Shown here: positions 1-8,200 of the stretch, piece after piece
Layout of the letters: each line of letters starts with the position of its first letter
Position numbering within the stretch: position 1 is the stretch's first letter
Assembly (NCBI GenBank): GCA_946533525.1
Contig: CAMNBW010000031.1
Coordinates: 1 to 10,013 of the forward strand
Length of the DNA: 10,013 nucleotides
Direction of reading: 5' to 3'
Source: an uncultured Lachnospiraceae bacterium
GTDB lineage: Bacteria > Bacillota > Clostridia > Lachnospirales > Lachnospiraceae
The notes under the pieces: generated by a model
Database searches by the model: none
What the model was told of the DNA's origin: nothing
Seen by the model: the letters and a program-made list of their open reading frames with translations, nothing else
Translations under genes and position numbers: made by a program

Positions 1-2003
1 TTAAATACCATGAAGGCAAAGGCCGCCGCAGCCGTGTAGTCCGCTGCTACCCTGTCCCAGATCTGCTCTCCCTCTTCTCCGAGCTCATCTTCGCCGCCCT
101 TGTCGTCATAATTATAAAGTACGCCGAAGGTTCCTACAACCTCCTCCTTAGCCACAAGTCCAGTTATCGTAGCCACAGCCGGTCTCCAACTGCCAAAGCC
201 CAAAGGCCTGAATACGAAGGATAAGCCATTTCCAACAGACGCCAGCATGGAATCGTCCATAGGAGTTACCTCTTCCGCGGGAATGTTCATCTTCTGTGCA
301 ACCGTGGATACATATTCATCTGTAGCCAGGGTCTCGTCCTCATAGAGGTTCGCCACCATTCCGAAGCGTCCGTTTACGGTGCCGAAGTTGCTTAAGAACC
401 ATATGATTATCGAGGAAACCAGGATAACGCTGCCTGCACGCTTGATGAAGGACCAGCCTCTCTCCCAGGTAGCCCTCAAAACATTGGACGCCGCAGGCAA
501 GTGATAAGCCGGAAGCTCCATTACGAAGGGAGCGGGCTCTCCGGCGAAGGCTCTGAATTTCTTTAAGATGATACCGGAAAGGATGATGGAGCCTATTCCG
601 ATAAAGTAGGCGCTAACTGCAACTAGGGGCGAGCCTCCGAAGATTGCTCCTCCGATAAGTCCGATTATCGGAAGCTTCGCTCCGCAGGGCATGAAGGTGG
701 TGGTCATTACCGTAAGCTTCCTGTCACGGTCATTTTCGATTGTCCTCGAGGCCATAACTCCGGGAACTCCGCAGCCGGAAGCCACAAGGCAGGGAACGAA
801 GGACTTTCCCGAAAGTCCGAACTGACGGAAGATACGGTCCATGACGAAGGCCACACGGGCCATATATCCAACATCTTCAAGTATTGAAAGCAGGAGGAAA
901 AGCACGAGCATCTGGGGAACAAAGCCTATTACCGCTCCGACTCCGGCAACAATACCGTCCTGAACAAGACCGTAGAGCCATGAACCCTCCTGAACGCCGA
1001 GGCCTGTTAAGATCGAGTCGAAGAGAGCGGGAACCCACTCGCCGAAGATGACGTCGTTGGTAAAATCGGTCGCCGCAGTACCGATGGAAACCGACCAGCC
1101 GCCCATGGCTATGGCATAGACGCAAAACATGATCAGAACGAAGATCGGAAGTCCCAATATCCTGTTGGTAACGATCTTATCTATCTTATCGGAGGTGGTA
1201 AGCTCGCCCTTTGCCTTGCCCTTCTTTACGGCATGCTTTGTAACCTCGGTTATATAGTTATATCTCTGGTTGGTGATGATGCTCTCTGCATCGTCGTCCA
1301 TAGCTTTCTCGCAATCGGAGACTATCTTTTCAATAGCATCCGCCTCCGAGGAGATATTCAGGGTTTCGAGAGCCTTGGAGTCTCTTTCAAAAACCTTTAT
1401 GGCATACCAGCGAAGGAGCTTTTGATCCACCTTCCCGGACAGCTTCTCTTCAATCGCGGATACAGCCTTTTCCACCTTTTCCTCAAAGGCAATGGGAACT
1501 TCCACCGCTGCCTTGCTTTCTGCCGCCTTGACGGCCAGCTCCGCGGCCTCCATGCTCCCTTCGTTTTTGAGCGCGCTTATCTCTATCGCCTTACAGCCCA
1601 GCTTTTCCGCGAGAGCCTTTATATTAATGGAATCCCCGTTCTTGCGGACGAGGTCCATCATGTTTACGGCGATGACCACCGGAATTCCAAGCTCGATAAG
1701 CTGTGTGGTCAGGTAGAGATTACGCTCTATATTCGTACCGTCAACTATATTCAATATAGCGTCGGGTTTTTCATTTACAAGATACTGACGGGAAACAACC
1801 TCCTCCAAAGTATAGGGAGACAGTGAATAGATACCGGGCAGATCCTGGATCACCACGTCCTTATTCCCCTTTAAGGTTCCCTCCTTCTTCTCCACTGTAA
1901 CTCCGGGCCAGTTTCCCACATACTGGTTTGAGCCGGTCAGTGCATTAAACAGTGTAGTTTTGCCGCAGTTCGGATTACCGGCCAATGCAATTTTAATTCC
2001 CAT
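1..2003 (-). CDS. feoB: Ferrous iron transport protein B (FeoB), C-terminus cut off by the window edge
   Basis: FeoB imports Fe(II) across the cytoplasmic membrane and carries a cytosolic N-terminal G domain that gates the permease. 667 codons are visible without a stop. Seen in the translation: G1 GNPNCGKTT (residues 9-17), G2 Thr36 in WPGVT, G3 DLPG (54-57), G4 NMMD (114-117) and G5 SALK (143-146). A helical linker follows to about residue 275, then hydrophobic segments from about 281. The conserved gate regions are present, SGCGVPG (409-415) and MPCGAKLP (438-445), as is GLVAKEEVVGT (615-625). The visible end, around AFAFMVF, is where the final membrane segments begin, so roughly the last 50-100 residues are missing if the protein has the usual length. 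The start is preceded by AAGAGGAG seven nt upstream (2011-2018). It is the third gene of the feo operon, 70 nt after the canonical feoA. No frameshift is seen. The family call is near certain. Confidence 0.97.
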   Translation of the reverse strand, partial: MGIKIALAGNPNCGKTTLFNALTGSNQYVGNWPGVTVEKKEGTLKGNKDVVIQDLPGIYSLSPYTLEEVVSRQYLVNEKPDAILNIVDGTNIERNLYLTTQLIELGIPVVIAVNMMDLVRKNGDSINIKALAEKLGCKAIEISALKNEGSMEAAELAVKAAESKAAVEVPIAFEEKVEKAVSAIEEKLSGKVDQKLLRWYAIKVFERDSKALETLNISSEADAIEKIVSDCEKAMDDDAESIITNQRYNYITEVTKHAVKKGKAKGELTTSDKIDKIVTNRILGLPIFVLIMFCVYAIAMGGWSVSIGTAATDFTNDVIFGEWVPALFDSILTGLGVQEGSWLYGLVQDGIVAGVGAVIGFVPQMLVLFLLLSILEDVGYMARVAFVMDRIFRQFGLSGKSFVPCLVASGCGVPGVMASRTIENDRDRKLTVMTTTFMPCGAKLPIIGLIGGAIFGGSPLVAVSAYFIGIGSIILSGIILKKFRAFAGEPAPFVMELPAYHLPAASNVLRATWERGWSFIKRAGSVILVSSIIIWFLSNFGTVNGRFGMVANLYEDETLATDEYVSTVAQKMNIPAEEVTPMDDSMLASVGNGLSFVFRPLGFGSWRPAVATITGLVAKEEVVGTFGVLYNYDDKGGEDELGEEGEQIWDRVAADYTAAAAFAFMVF

Positions 2004-2073
2004 TTTTCCACTCCTCTTAAAAAATAATTATTCTGTCCTGCTTAAAGCTTAGAAAGCTTCTTAGTGCAGCGTT

Positions 2074-2295
2074 TCATTCAACCTCTATCATTTCCGCATC
2101 CGCCTTGCGGACCGAAAGCTCATAGTCCCTGATATTCAGCTCCATAGGGTCTCCTAAAGGCGCAACCTTTCGTACGAAGATCTCCACCCCCTTGGTGATC
2201 CCCATATCCATGATGCGGCGCTTTACAGGCCCCTCTCCGTGCAGCTTGACGACCCTGGCCGTAGACCCCACCGCAACGTCTCTTAATGTTTTCAT
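2074..2295 (-). CDS. feoA: FeoA, canonical small SH3-like ferrous iron transport protein
   Basis: This 73-residue protein has the usual FeoA length and pattern: an N-terminal 'TLRDVAVGSTARV' strand region, then 'RRIMDMGITKGVEI' (about residues 26-39), the family signature in which a small SH3-like barrel is closed by the RR-x-x-x-MG turn, then 'DPMELNIRDYELSVRK' and a terminal 'EMIEVE' strand. FeoA proteins are cytosolic and are thought to bind or modulate FeoB. They do not transport iron themselves. The start has a good site, AAGGAGAG, a few nt upstream. The gene lies between a second, more divergent feoA and feoB, and is preceded by an 82-nt spacer that contains a perfect dyad (2334-2349). 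Domain identity is confident. The precise action on FeoB is family knowledge, not visible here. Confidence 0.93.
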   Translation of the reverse strand: MKTLRDVAVGSTARVVKLHGEGPVKRRIMDMGITKGVEIFVRKVAPLGDPMELNIRDYELSVRKADAEMIEVE

Positions 2296-2333
2296 TTTTC
2301 TCTCCTTTCTTATCTCCCAAATTATTTACATGC

Positions 2334-2349
2334 GTTAGCATTTGCTAAC
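2334..2349. promoter_or_regulatory. Perfect dyad GTTAGC-ATTT-GCTAAC in the feoA-feoA spacer
   Basis: Two perfect 6-bp arms are separated by 4 bp, centred 46 nt upstream of the canonical feoA start. A near-identical dyad with the same spacing lies upstream of the first feoA (2679-2694), which suggests a shared protein site, perhaps for an iron-dependent repressor of the DtxR or Fur type. TTAG/CTAA half-sites are reminiscent of DtxR-family boxes, but the spacing is not the classical one. In RNA it would fold as a 6-bp stem with a tetraloop, so an mRNA stability or processing role is the alternative. I see no convincing promoter between it and the upstream gene and no U-run after it. Confidence 0.5.
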
Positions 2350-2377
2350 TCCCGGGCATAAAAAAGACCGTTTTATT

Positions 2378-2653
2378 TCAAACAGCCTTTACTACCTCCT
2401 GACTTTTCTCTACCGCACCCGCAGAATGCTCAAGCTGCGCTTCCACCATGATCTTCTGCGCCATTTCAGAGGTTATCGCAAGCCTCGAACCCTTTACCTT
2501 GATTATAAGGTTCCCCGACTGTGCACTCACAACTTCCACTTCAGACCCTGAAATAAGCCCGAGATCCTCAAGGTGCTTTTTTGTATCTTCCCTTCCGTTA
2601 ACCTTGGAAACTGTAAATATCTGTCCTGAATCAGCAAAAGTAAGCGGCAGCAT
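2378..2653 (-). CDS. FeoA-domain protein, divergent second copy, first gene of the feo operon
   Basis: This 91-residue protein shows the FeoA fold pattern: 'GQIFTVSKVNGREDTKKHLEDLGLISGSEVEVVSAQSGNLIIKVKGSRLAIT' (split here as residues 10-29, 30-49 and 50-61 of one block), with the characteristic LEDLGL-x-x-G-x-x-V turn and a closing 'GSRLAI' strand. In place of the RR-x-x-x-MG of the other copy it has KKHLEDLG, so the two are paralogues and not a recent duplication. A C-terminal tail of about 25 residues (EAQLEHSAGAVEKSQEVVKAV) extends past the usual FeoA length and looks helical. The ribosome site AAAGGAGG lies 10 nt upstream of the ATG. A near-consensus promoter sits directly upstream. It probably acts as a FeoB accessory in the cytosol. 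Paired feoA genes before feoB are common in Clostridia, but separate roles for the copies are not evident from sequence. Confidence 0.88.
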   Translation of the reverse strand: MLPLTFADSGQIFTVSKVNGREDTKKHLEDLGLISGSEVEVVSAQSGNLIIKVKGSRLAITSEMAQKIMVEAQLEHSAGAVEKSQEVVKAV

Positions 2654-2678
2654 ACTAATCTTCCTCCTTTTACAATAC

Positions 2679-2694
2679 GTTAGCTTCGTCTAAC
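2679..2694. promoter_or_regulatory. Dyad GTTAGC-TTCG-TCTAAC just downstream of the feo promoter
   Basis: Same 16-bp layout as the spacer dyad at 2334-2349, with one arm mismatch: 5 bp of the 6-bp arms pair. Given the promoter at 2704-2732 it would cover roughly +3 to +19 of the transcript, a position suited to repressor binding. As RNA it would be a stem-loop at the very 5' end of the feo message. The match with the second dyad is what makes it notable. The identity of any binding protein is unknown. Confidence 0.5.
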
Positions 2695-2696
2695 TG

Positions 2697-2719
2697 TGAT
2701 TAGAATATATTACTAATCA
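2697..2719. promoter_or_regulatory. Inverted repeat TGATTAG-N9-CTAATCA overlapping the feo -10 box
   Basis: Perfect 7-bp arms flank a 9-bp AT-only centre that contains the -10 hexamer of the feo promoter. A protein bound here would block RNA polymerase directly. The half-site ACTAATC recurs at 2654-2660 between the ribosome site and start codon of the first feoA. It resembles neither a standard 19-bp Fur box nor a standard DtxR box exactly, although the TTAG/CTAA half-sites recall the latter. Part of the symmetry could be chance, since AT-rich promoter sequence often yields such repeats. Confidence 0.4.
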
Positions 2720-2732
2720 TAGAAAAAGTCAA
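2704..2732 (-). promoter_or_regulatory. Sigma-70/SigA-type promoter of the feo operon
   Basis: On the minus strand TTGACT (2727-2732) is followed by a 17-nt spacer and TATATT (2704-2709), close to the vegetative consensus. Transcription would start near 2697 and give a leader of about 45 nt before the first feoA. The element lies in the 136-nt gap after the lipoprotein gene, for which I see no intrinsic terminator, so some read-through into feo is possible. Confidence 0.75.
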
Positions 2733-2789
2733 GAAGAATTTATGCTGCCGTAACCTTGTGCTAACTGTTCAGTTGCTGCTCACAGCCTT

Positions 2790-4409
2790 TCAGCCCGCGA
2801 ACCAGACCTTCTCAAACACCTCCTCTATAGGCTGTCCGCCTATCATCTGGCTGTATATGCCTTCTCCGTCGTATTCGACGACAAACCTTACCACATTGCC
2901 GTCATTAAGCTTCATATCCACAATCTTGTCCAAATCGGTCCGGTAAACCTTGAGCTCCGTCTGTGAGCCCAGGGTAACCTCATGCATGGACTTTCCTTCC
3001 TCATCATCCAGCATATTGACGCTTATCGTCTTTTTTAACCTGTGCGAAGGCATATCCTCATTTTCCATATAGCCGAAATCAGATACGGGAGTGACAGACC
3101 CGTCCTCATTCATCTTATGGAGCTGTACTACGCTGTAGGTACTAAGGAGGTCACAGCGCTTCACGATCCTTAAGGCAGCCGGATCGGCCGGCATTATCAT
3201 ACTGTCAATATGTCCGTCCACAGTCTCCTTCTTAACTGCCGCGTCGGAATTAAGATCGTAGATCGCCATGAAGGTATAGTCGTTATCCGACTGCTTCTCT
3301 ACTATGCAAAAGCTCTTATCCCCCATATGAGCTATATACATTCTGCTGTTATAATAATAATCCTCCGTGTCGGCCTGCCCCGCCTTACCGTCAAGCAGCA
3401 CCGTGCAGGAGCTGATGGTTCCGTATTCATCGGATAATTCCTCCAGGGTGACTTCTTTCCTGTCCCCGGTTCCGGGCCTTCCTGTATAATACCTGCCGCC
3501 CTCGTAAACCTTTTCTATATAATTTTGGGGTGCAGCCATATATCCCGCATCAAAAAGCTCCGGGTAGTCGGCATAACTTAGCCTTACCCTCTGTGCCCCG
3601 GCGGCATATGCGGTAAGCTCATAAGGAGAAAAGACAACCTCAAGTCCCTCATAGTCCATGATAAATGTAAGCTCATTCTCGCTCACGGTCTCATCCATGA
3701 GCTCCTTAATGACCTCTGATACGTTATCGACTATGAGCATATCCTTGTCAATGCTCTTAAGAGTCTCCTCTTCAAGACTCTTTATAAAGGCCTCCCTGTC
3801 GCTCACGACATCTTCTATACCCAGTTTTTTTCCGGTCTTTGTATCAAAATTGACAGACCTGTAATAAGTATTGGGATGAGCCCCTCCCGCAAAGCTGTAG
3901 AAGATCTCAAGGATGCTCACGAGCTTTTCATCCGAGCGCACCACATCCGCATGATATTCGGAGCTGAAGGAAAGCCATTCGTCCGGAATATCTCCGGCTT
4001 CGATATCCGAAACTCCCATCTCGTAATATTCATCAACCTGAGATACTATCTCCTCCTGTCTCTCCTTATTCAGGGACTGCAGCGACTCATTCAGCCTTTC
4101 AAAACCGTCAGCGGAAACTCCCAGAATATCGTATGAGCCCTGTACATACAGCCTGTCATCCTCGGAAGACTTATCACAGGACTCCTGTTTGCAGGAAACG
4201 GGGACTATCGCAGCATAGTCCGCTTCCTCTGCGGCGTTTTCCGAAGCCTCATCTTCGACGGCTGCCTCATTGACGGAGCCGGTTTCTCCGGCATTTTCAG
4301 ATACACTCTCCGGCTCATTGCTCTCCGGAAGATTCATCTGCGAGGTACAGCCCGAAAGAACCGTAGTAATAACAAGTACCAGCGTCATTAGTTTACATAA
4401 CTTTTTCAT
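2790..4409 (-). CDS. Lipoprotein with DUF4163/DUF3298 (RsiV/PdaC-like) region
   Basis: The 539-residue product begins with a lipoprotein signal: MKKLCK, a hydrophobic stretch, then LSGC with the lipidated Cys at 21. It should therefore be anchored on the outside of the membrane. An acidic Ser/Glu/Asn-rich linker (about 25-65) follows. Residues about 68-165 look like DUF4163, and 'FAGGAHPNTYYRSVNFDTKTGKKL' (173-196, read here in pieces) with the downstream 'FSPYELTAYAAGAQRVRLSY' is the hallmark of DUF3298, the extracytoplasmic part of the anti-sigma factor RsiV and of the PdaC deacetylase family. Unlike RsiV it has no cytoplasmic anti-sigma domain. Unlike PdaC it has no deacetylase domain. Residues 300-539 form a further region I do not recognise. 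Its ATG overlaps the TGA of the preceding receiver protein (ATGA), which implies translational coupling and a link to the phosphorelay. A binding or sensing role at the cell surface is inference. Confidence 0.82.
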   Translation of the reverse strand: MKKLCKLMTLVLVITTVLSGCTSQMNLPESNEPESVSENAGETGSVNEAAVEDEASENAAEEADYAAIVPVSCKQESCDKSSEDDRLYVQGSYDILGVSADGFERLNESLQSLNKERQEEIVSQVDEYYEMGVSDIEAGDIPDEWLSFSSEYHADVVRSDEKLVSILEIFYSFAGGAHPNTYYRSVNFDTKTGKKLGIEDVVSDREAFIKSLEEETLKSIDKDMLIVDNVSEVIKELMDETVSENELTFIMDYEGLEVVFSPYELTAYAAGAQRVRLSYADYPELFDAGYMAAPQNYIEKVYEGGRYYTGRPGTGDRKEVTLEELSDEYGTISSCTVLLDGKAGQADTEDYYYNSRMYIAHMGDKSFCIVEKQSDNDYTFMAIYDLNSDAAVKKETVDGHIDSMIMPADPAALRIVKRCDLLSTYSVVQLHKMNEDGSVTPVSDFGYMENEDMPSHRLKKTISVNMLDDEEGKSMHEVTLGSQTELKVYRTDLDKIVDMKLNDGNVVRFVVEYDGEGIYSQMIGGQPIEEVFEKVWFAG

Positions 4410-5221
4410 AACTTTCCGCCCTTTCTGCTTTCAAAAAATTTCTCTATCTCCCCAAGTATCTCAGCCTGTGATCTCGACTTTAATATATAACCGTCGGGTT
4501 TAAGGCTCAAAACCTTCATAACCGATTCCTTGTCCCCCTTTGAGGTCAGAAACATTACCGGCAGGTCGCTCGTCGTGACCTCATCCCTTATCATGCTTAA
4601 GACCTGGGGTCCCGAGCAGACCGGCATTTCATAATCCAGCAAAATGAGATCCGGCTTGTGCTTGGCAAGAAAGGTGATTGCATTCATGCCTGAGTTGACC
4701 ATGGATACCTTATAATAGGGGTCGAGCCAGCTCTTTATGGTCCGCAGGAAGGTTCCGGAATCATCCACTACGAGTATGTGCCTGCGCTTCGGCTCAAGGG
4801 AACGCTGTTCCACCTTTTCCTTAAGCCCCGCCACCATTTCCTTTACATTTATAGGGCGGTCAAAGGTCCCCTTTACGAGATCCTCCGGAATTATCCCGAA
4901 GGCCTCTTTGATCTCCGATTCATAACCTATGAGAAAAAGATTCTTCTCCTCCTCTATGCAGGTATCCTTAAGATACACCAGGGCATCGCTTAAGGCTGCC
5001 ACATCCTCCGTCAGATACATAAGGTAAATATCCGCGCTGGACTTCTCCTTCATGATAGAGGTCACATCGGCCTTTGCAAAGGAAACCTCGAAGCCCGCCT
5101 CCTTAAGATTTGTGCTTATCGCATTGCCGATAAAGGAAGAAATACTGCCTATAAAAAGTATCTTCCTCATGCCCTCGATATACTTTTCTTCCTCTTTTAG
5201 CTCATTCATCCACTCTTCCAT
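4406..5221 (-). CDS. Response-regulator-like protein with a degenerate and a canonical receiver domain, no output domain
   Basis: 271 residues with two receiver-like halves. The C-terminal half (about 147-266) is a full REC domain: acidic pair Asp153-Asp154 in ILVVDDS, phospho-acceptor Asp196 in LILLDYEMP, Thr226 in FLTS and Lys248 in GYILKS, where Ser replaces the usual Pro. The N-terminal half (about 18-138) follows the same strand pattern (RKILFIGS, ADIYLMYL, NLFLIGY, FDRPI) but has Gly-Ser for the acidic pair, Tyr69 at the Asp position and Arg122 for the Lys, so it should not be phosphorylated. No DNA-binding or enzymatic domain follows. It lies 9 nt after the hybrid kinase, whose HPt domain is the obvious phosphodonor, and overlaps the lipoprotein start by 4 nt. 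The start is uncertain: none of Met1, Met5 or Met18 has a well-placed ribosome site, and Met18 (MRKILFIG) begins exactly at the first receiver strand. Translation may be coupled to the upstream stop. Confidence 0.87.
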   Translation of the reverse strand: MEEWMNELKEEEKYIEGMRKILFIGSISSFIGNAISTNLKEAGFEVSFAKADVTSIMKEKSSADIYLMYLTEDVAALSDALVYLKDTCIEEEKNLFLIGYESEIKEAFGIIPEDLVKGTFDRPINVKEMVAGLKEKVEQRSLEPKRRHILVVDDSGTFLRTIKSWLDPYYKVSMVNSGMNAITFLAKHKPDLILLDYEMPVCSGPQVLSMIRDEVTTSDLPVMFLTSKGDKESVMKVLSLKPDGYILKSRSQAEILGEIEKFFESRKGGKL

Positions 5222-5230
5222 AATCTGCGA

Positions 5231-8200
5231 TCAAACCCCATAACTTTTCAAGATCTCCAGCACACCGTCGGAATCCACCTCGGACAGCCTGAGTTTAAGC
5301 TCCTCAAAGGTCTCCTTAAAATCCTCCGGCATCGAATATTTATCCAGCTCCGCCACGCACATATCGGCGCTGTCAAAATCAAAGGCTCCCACTACTTCCT
5401 TTAAGGCCTCCAGTCCCTCTTTAAGCTTTTCCTCGTCTATAGGCTCTTTTTCAGCGCCGTCACCATCAGGCTCTCCGGTCAAAAATGAAAGCCTGTCTTT
5501 AAATGCATTATAATCATACAATAAAGCCTCGGTCTTTGCATTGATTTTTTCCAGATCCCCGCTGTTTCCGGCGTCCTCAAGCTCACGGGCGAGGCCTGAA
5601 AGCTCCAGGGCTCCTATGAGCCGCGCCGAGCTTTTTAGCGCATGCACCTCTATAGTATAATTCCTGATATCTCCCTGCTCCCAGAGGGAACGTATCAGCC
5701 CCGCCTTTGTCGGAATAGTCCGGGCAAACTGTTCCATGACCTGCCTTAAGACCTCCGGTGAGCCGCTGGCCTTAAGAGCCTCCTGCCTGTCGGTACCTTC
5801 TACGGGCGGAAGGCCGCTCTCATCGGCAGCTTCTTCCTCCTTAGCGGCAGCCTCCTTCGCCCCAGTATCCGCTTCGCCAATGTCCTGTTTTACTTCCTCC
5901 TCATAGGTTTCGTACCTGTCTTCGGGAAGCAGCTCCATCAAAAGCCTTTCAAGCCTTATCGGATCCACGGGCTTTGAAAGATAGTCGGTAAAGCCCTCCG
6001 CCATATAGCTCTCCCGGGCTCCGGAAATCGCATTTGCCGTAAGCGCTACCACCGGAGTGTCTGCGTTGAGGTTCCCCTCCAGGGTCTTCATCTTCCTGAA
6101 GGTCTCAACCCCGTCCATTATAGGCATCCTGTGATCGAGGAAGATGCAGTCGTACCTTTTTTCCCTGACCTTATTTAAGGTCTCCTGACCGCTCTCGGCA
6201 GTGTCGATCTGAATAAGGGTCTTTTTCAGATACCCCTTGATGACAGTCAGGTTCATGGGCGTATCGTCCACCACCAGGATAAGGGCCTCCGGTGCGCGAA
6301 AAGCCTCTCTGTATTTCTTTTTTCCCGAATTAGCCTCTTTAAGCCTTTCAGTATAGTTGCCGATCGGCGCCCAGTTAACAACTCTTTGCGAGACCGTAAA
6401 ATAAAAGTCGGAGCCCTCGCCATAGACGCTGTCCACATTGAGGGAGCTGTCCATCAGGGACAACAGGCGCTTAACTATACTCATGCCAAGGCCCGTGCCC
6501 TCTATCGTCCGGTTCCTCTCCTCCTCAATACGCTCAAAGGGGGAATAAAGCTTCTTAAGATCCTCCTCCTTTATTCCTATTCCGGTGTCCCGCACCGAAA
6601 CCTTCATGTCGATATGCTCATCATCCGTCTTTTCATACCCCATCTTAAGGCGGACGCTCCCCTCCTCGGTGTACTTTACGGCATTGGTCAGAATGTTTAA
6701 AATAACCTGCTTTAATCTTATCTCATCTCCGTAGAGGAAGTGGGGCATGGTCTCATCCACGTCGACGATGAGTTCAAGGCCCTTATCCTGCGACTTTGCA
6801 AAGATCATATTGACCAGGTCGTTTATCACCGAGCTCAGATCATATTCTACGGGGATTATCTCAAGCTTCCCGGCCTCTATCTTTGAAAAATCCAGAATGT
6901 CGTTTACAAGGCCGAGAAGCGTCTTGCCCGCATCCCTTAGGTTGGTGGCGTATTCTATGATTGCCGGGTCCTCAGTCTCCCTAAGTATCATCTCGTCCAT
7001 CCCGAGGACGGCGTTTATGGGAGTTCGGATCTCATGGGACATATTGGACAGGAATCTGCTCTTGGCCTCGCTGGAAGCCTTTGCGATCTGAAGCTCCGCC
7101 TCGAGCTGCCTCTCATCGTTTACGCGCTTCATATACTCGTTCATATCCGAGCTGGTCTTGTCCAGAGCCTTGTAGAGCTCCTCTATCTCGTCTCCCGTAT
7201 GGATATTGAGCTCATGTATCTTTTTCGCATTGGCCTCGCTGTCCTCCTCTGAGCCAAAGGCGAAGGACTGCATGGCCTCGCTTATCCTGTTGATGGGCCG
7301 GGCTATCCTGTATTGGGCGTAAACATTGGCGATCAGGGACACAAAGGTCGCCACCAGCGACAGGAGTATTAAGAGCCTGAAATCGAAGGCCAGGTTTCCC
7401 TGTATGTCAAAGGCTCTTCTGAAAGGCCTGAAGGGTTCCCTGTCGTCCCCCTCCTCTCCTGCCTGGCCGAAGCCGGGAGGTCTTATGCCGTTGCCGGATA
7501 AGGGCGCTCCTTCCCCTATTCCTGCTCCTGCAGGCCCTATATTATCAGCCGATAAGCTGTTGGCAATAGGACCGCTCCTTAGTATCTTATCCAGATATTC
7601 ATTTGAAAGGTCGGAATAGAGAAAATTACTGATGGTAACGGCGCAGCAGCAAAGAACCGCCGCAACTATGATAATGAGTATCGTTATCTTTGTGCTTAAG
7701 GACCTCTTCCTTAAGCCCGGGATATTGAGCTCCCTGTGCTTCTTAAGCTCCCTGATGTCCTCGCTTCCAAGCCCCTTCTTCTTATCGGAGAAGGAAAGCC
7801 TGTAATAAAAGCCGTTGGGATAGAGCATAACCAGCCATTTCGGGGCTTTGTTTAAAAAGAGGGCCGTCAGGAAGAGCATGGCCGCTGTGGGTATGAGGGA
7901 GCCCAAAAACCTCATGAGCATACCTGACAGATCCTTTACTTCCCCGTTGGTGGCCATGATGAAGCAATAGTTTATCGCCCCGGAGATCCCGCTGTAAATA
8001 AGGGTCATCCAGAGTATCCTGCGGGGGCTTTTAAGCCACCTCTTACGGGTCATAAACGCTATGGCAATGGCGCCCATGAGATGCCCCAAAGATCCGTAGA
8101 TCGCATTTTCAGCAATTATGCCGAAGACGAAATGAGATGTAACGACAGTTAAAAGGGCAGGCATGTAGCTGCAGGTCGCCGCGGCGAATATGGTTCCGAG

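Noticed and set aside
1233..1826. 197-codon open frame on the plus strand
   Set aside because: It lies wholly antisense within feoB, whose G-domain motifs are intact in the other frame. The translation has no recognisable domain and I see no suitable ribosome site.
2044..2059. Direct repeat AAAGCTT-AG-AAAGCTT in the feoA-feoB spacer
   Set aside because: It is only 7 bp, each copy contains a self-palindromic hexamer, and it has no link to a promoter or ribosome site. Probably chance.
2120..2341. Minus-strand open frame overlapping the canonical feoA in another frame
   Set aside because: It is the +1 shadow of feoA. The true frame has the family motifs and the good ribosome site.
2350..2377. 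A/T-rich stretch after the first feoA, considered as an internal terminator or promoter
   Set aside because: Only a weak A/T pairing with no GC stem, and no -35/-10 pair with acceptable spacing, could be found.
2763..2774. AACTG-TT-CAGTT repeat after the lipoprotein stop, considered as a terminator
   Set aside because: The loop would be only 2 nt, the stem is short and AT-rich, and no U-run follows on the minus strand.
7400..7600. Gly/Pro-rich segment of the kinase, considered as a frameshift or insertion
   Set aside because: The reading frame stays open, and the segment sits in the expected outside loop between two membrane segments, where low-complexity sequence is tolerated.
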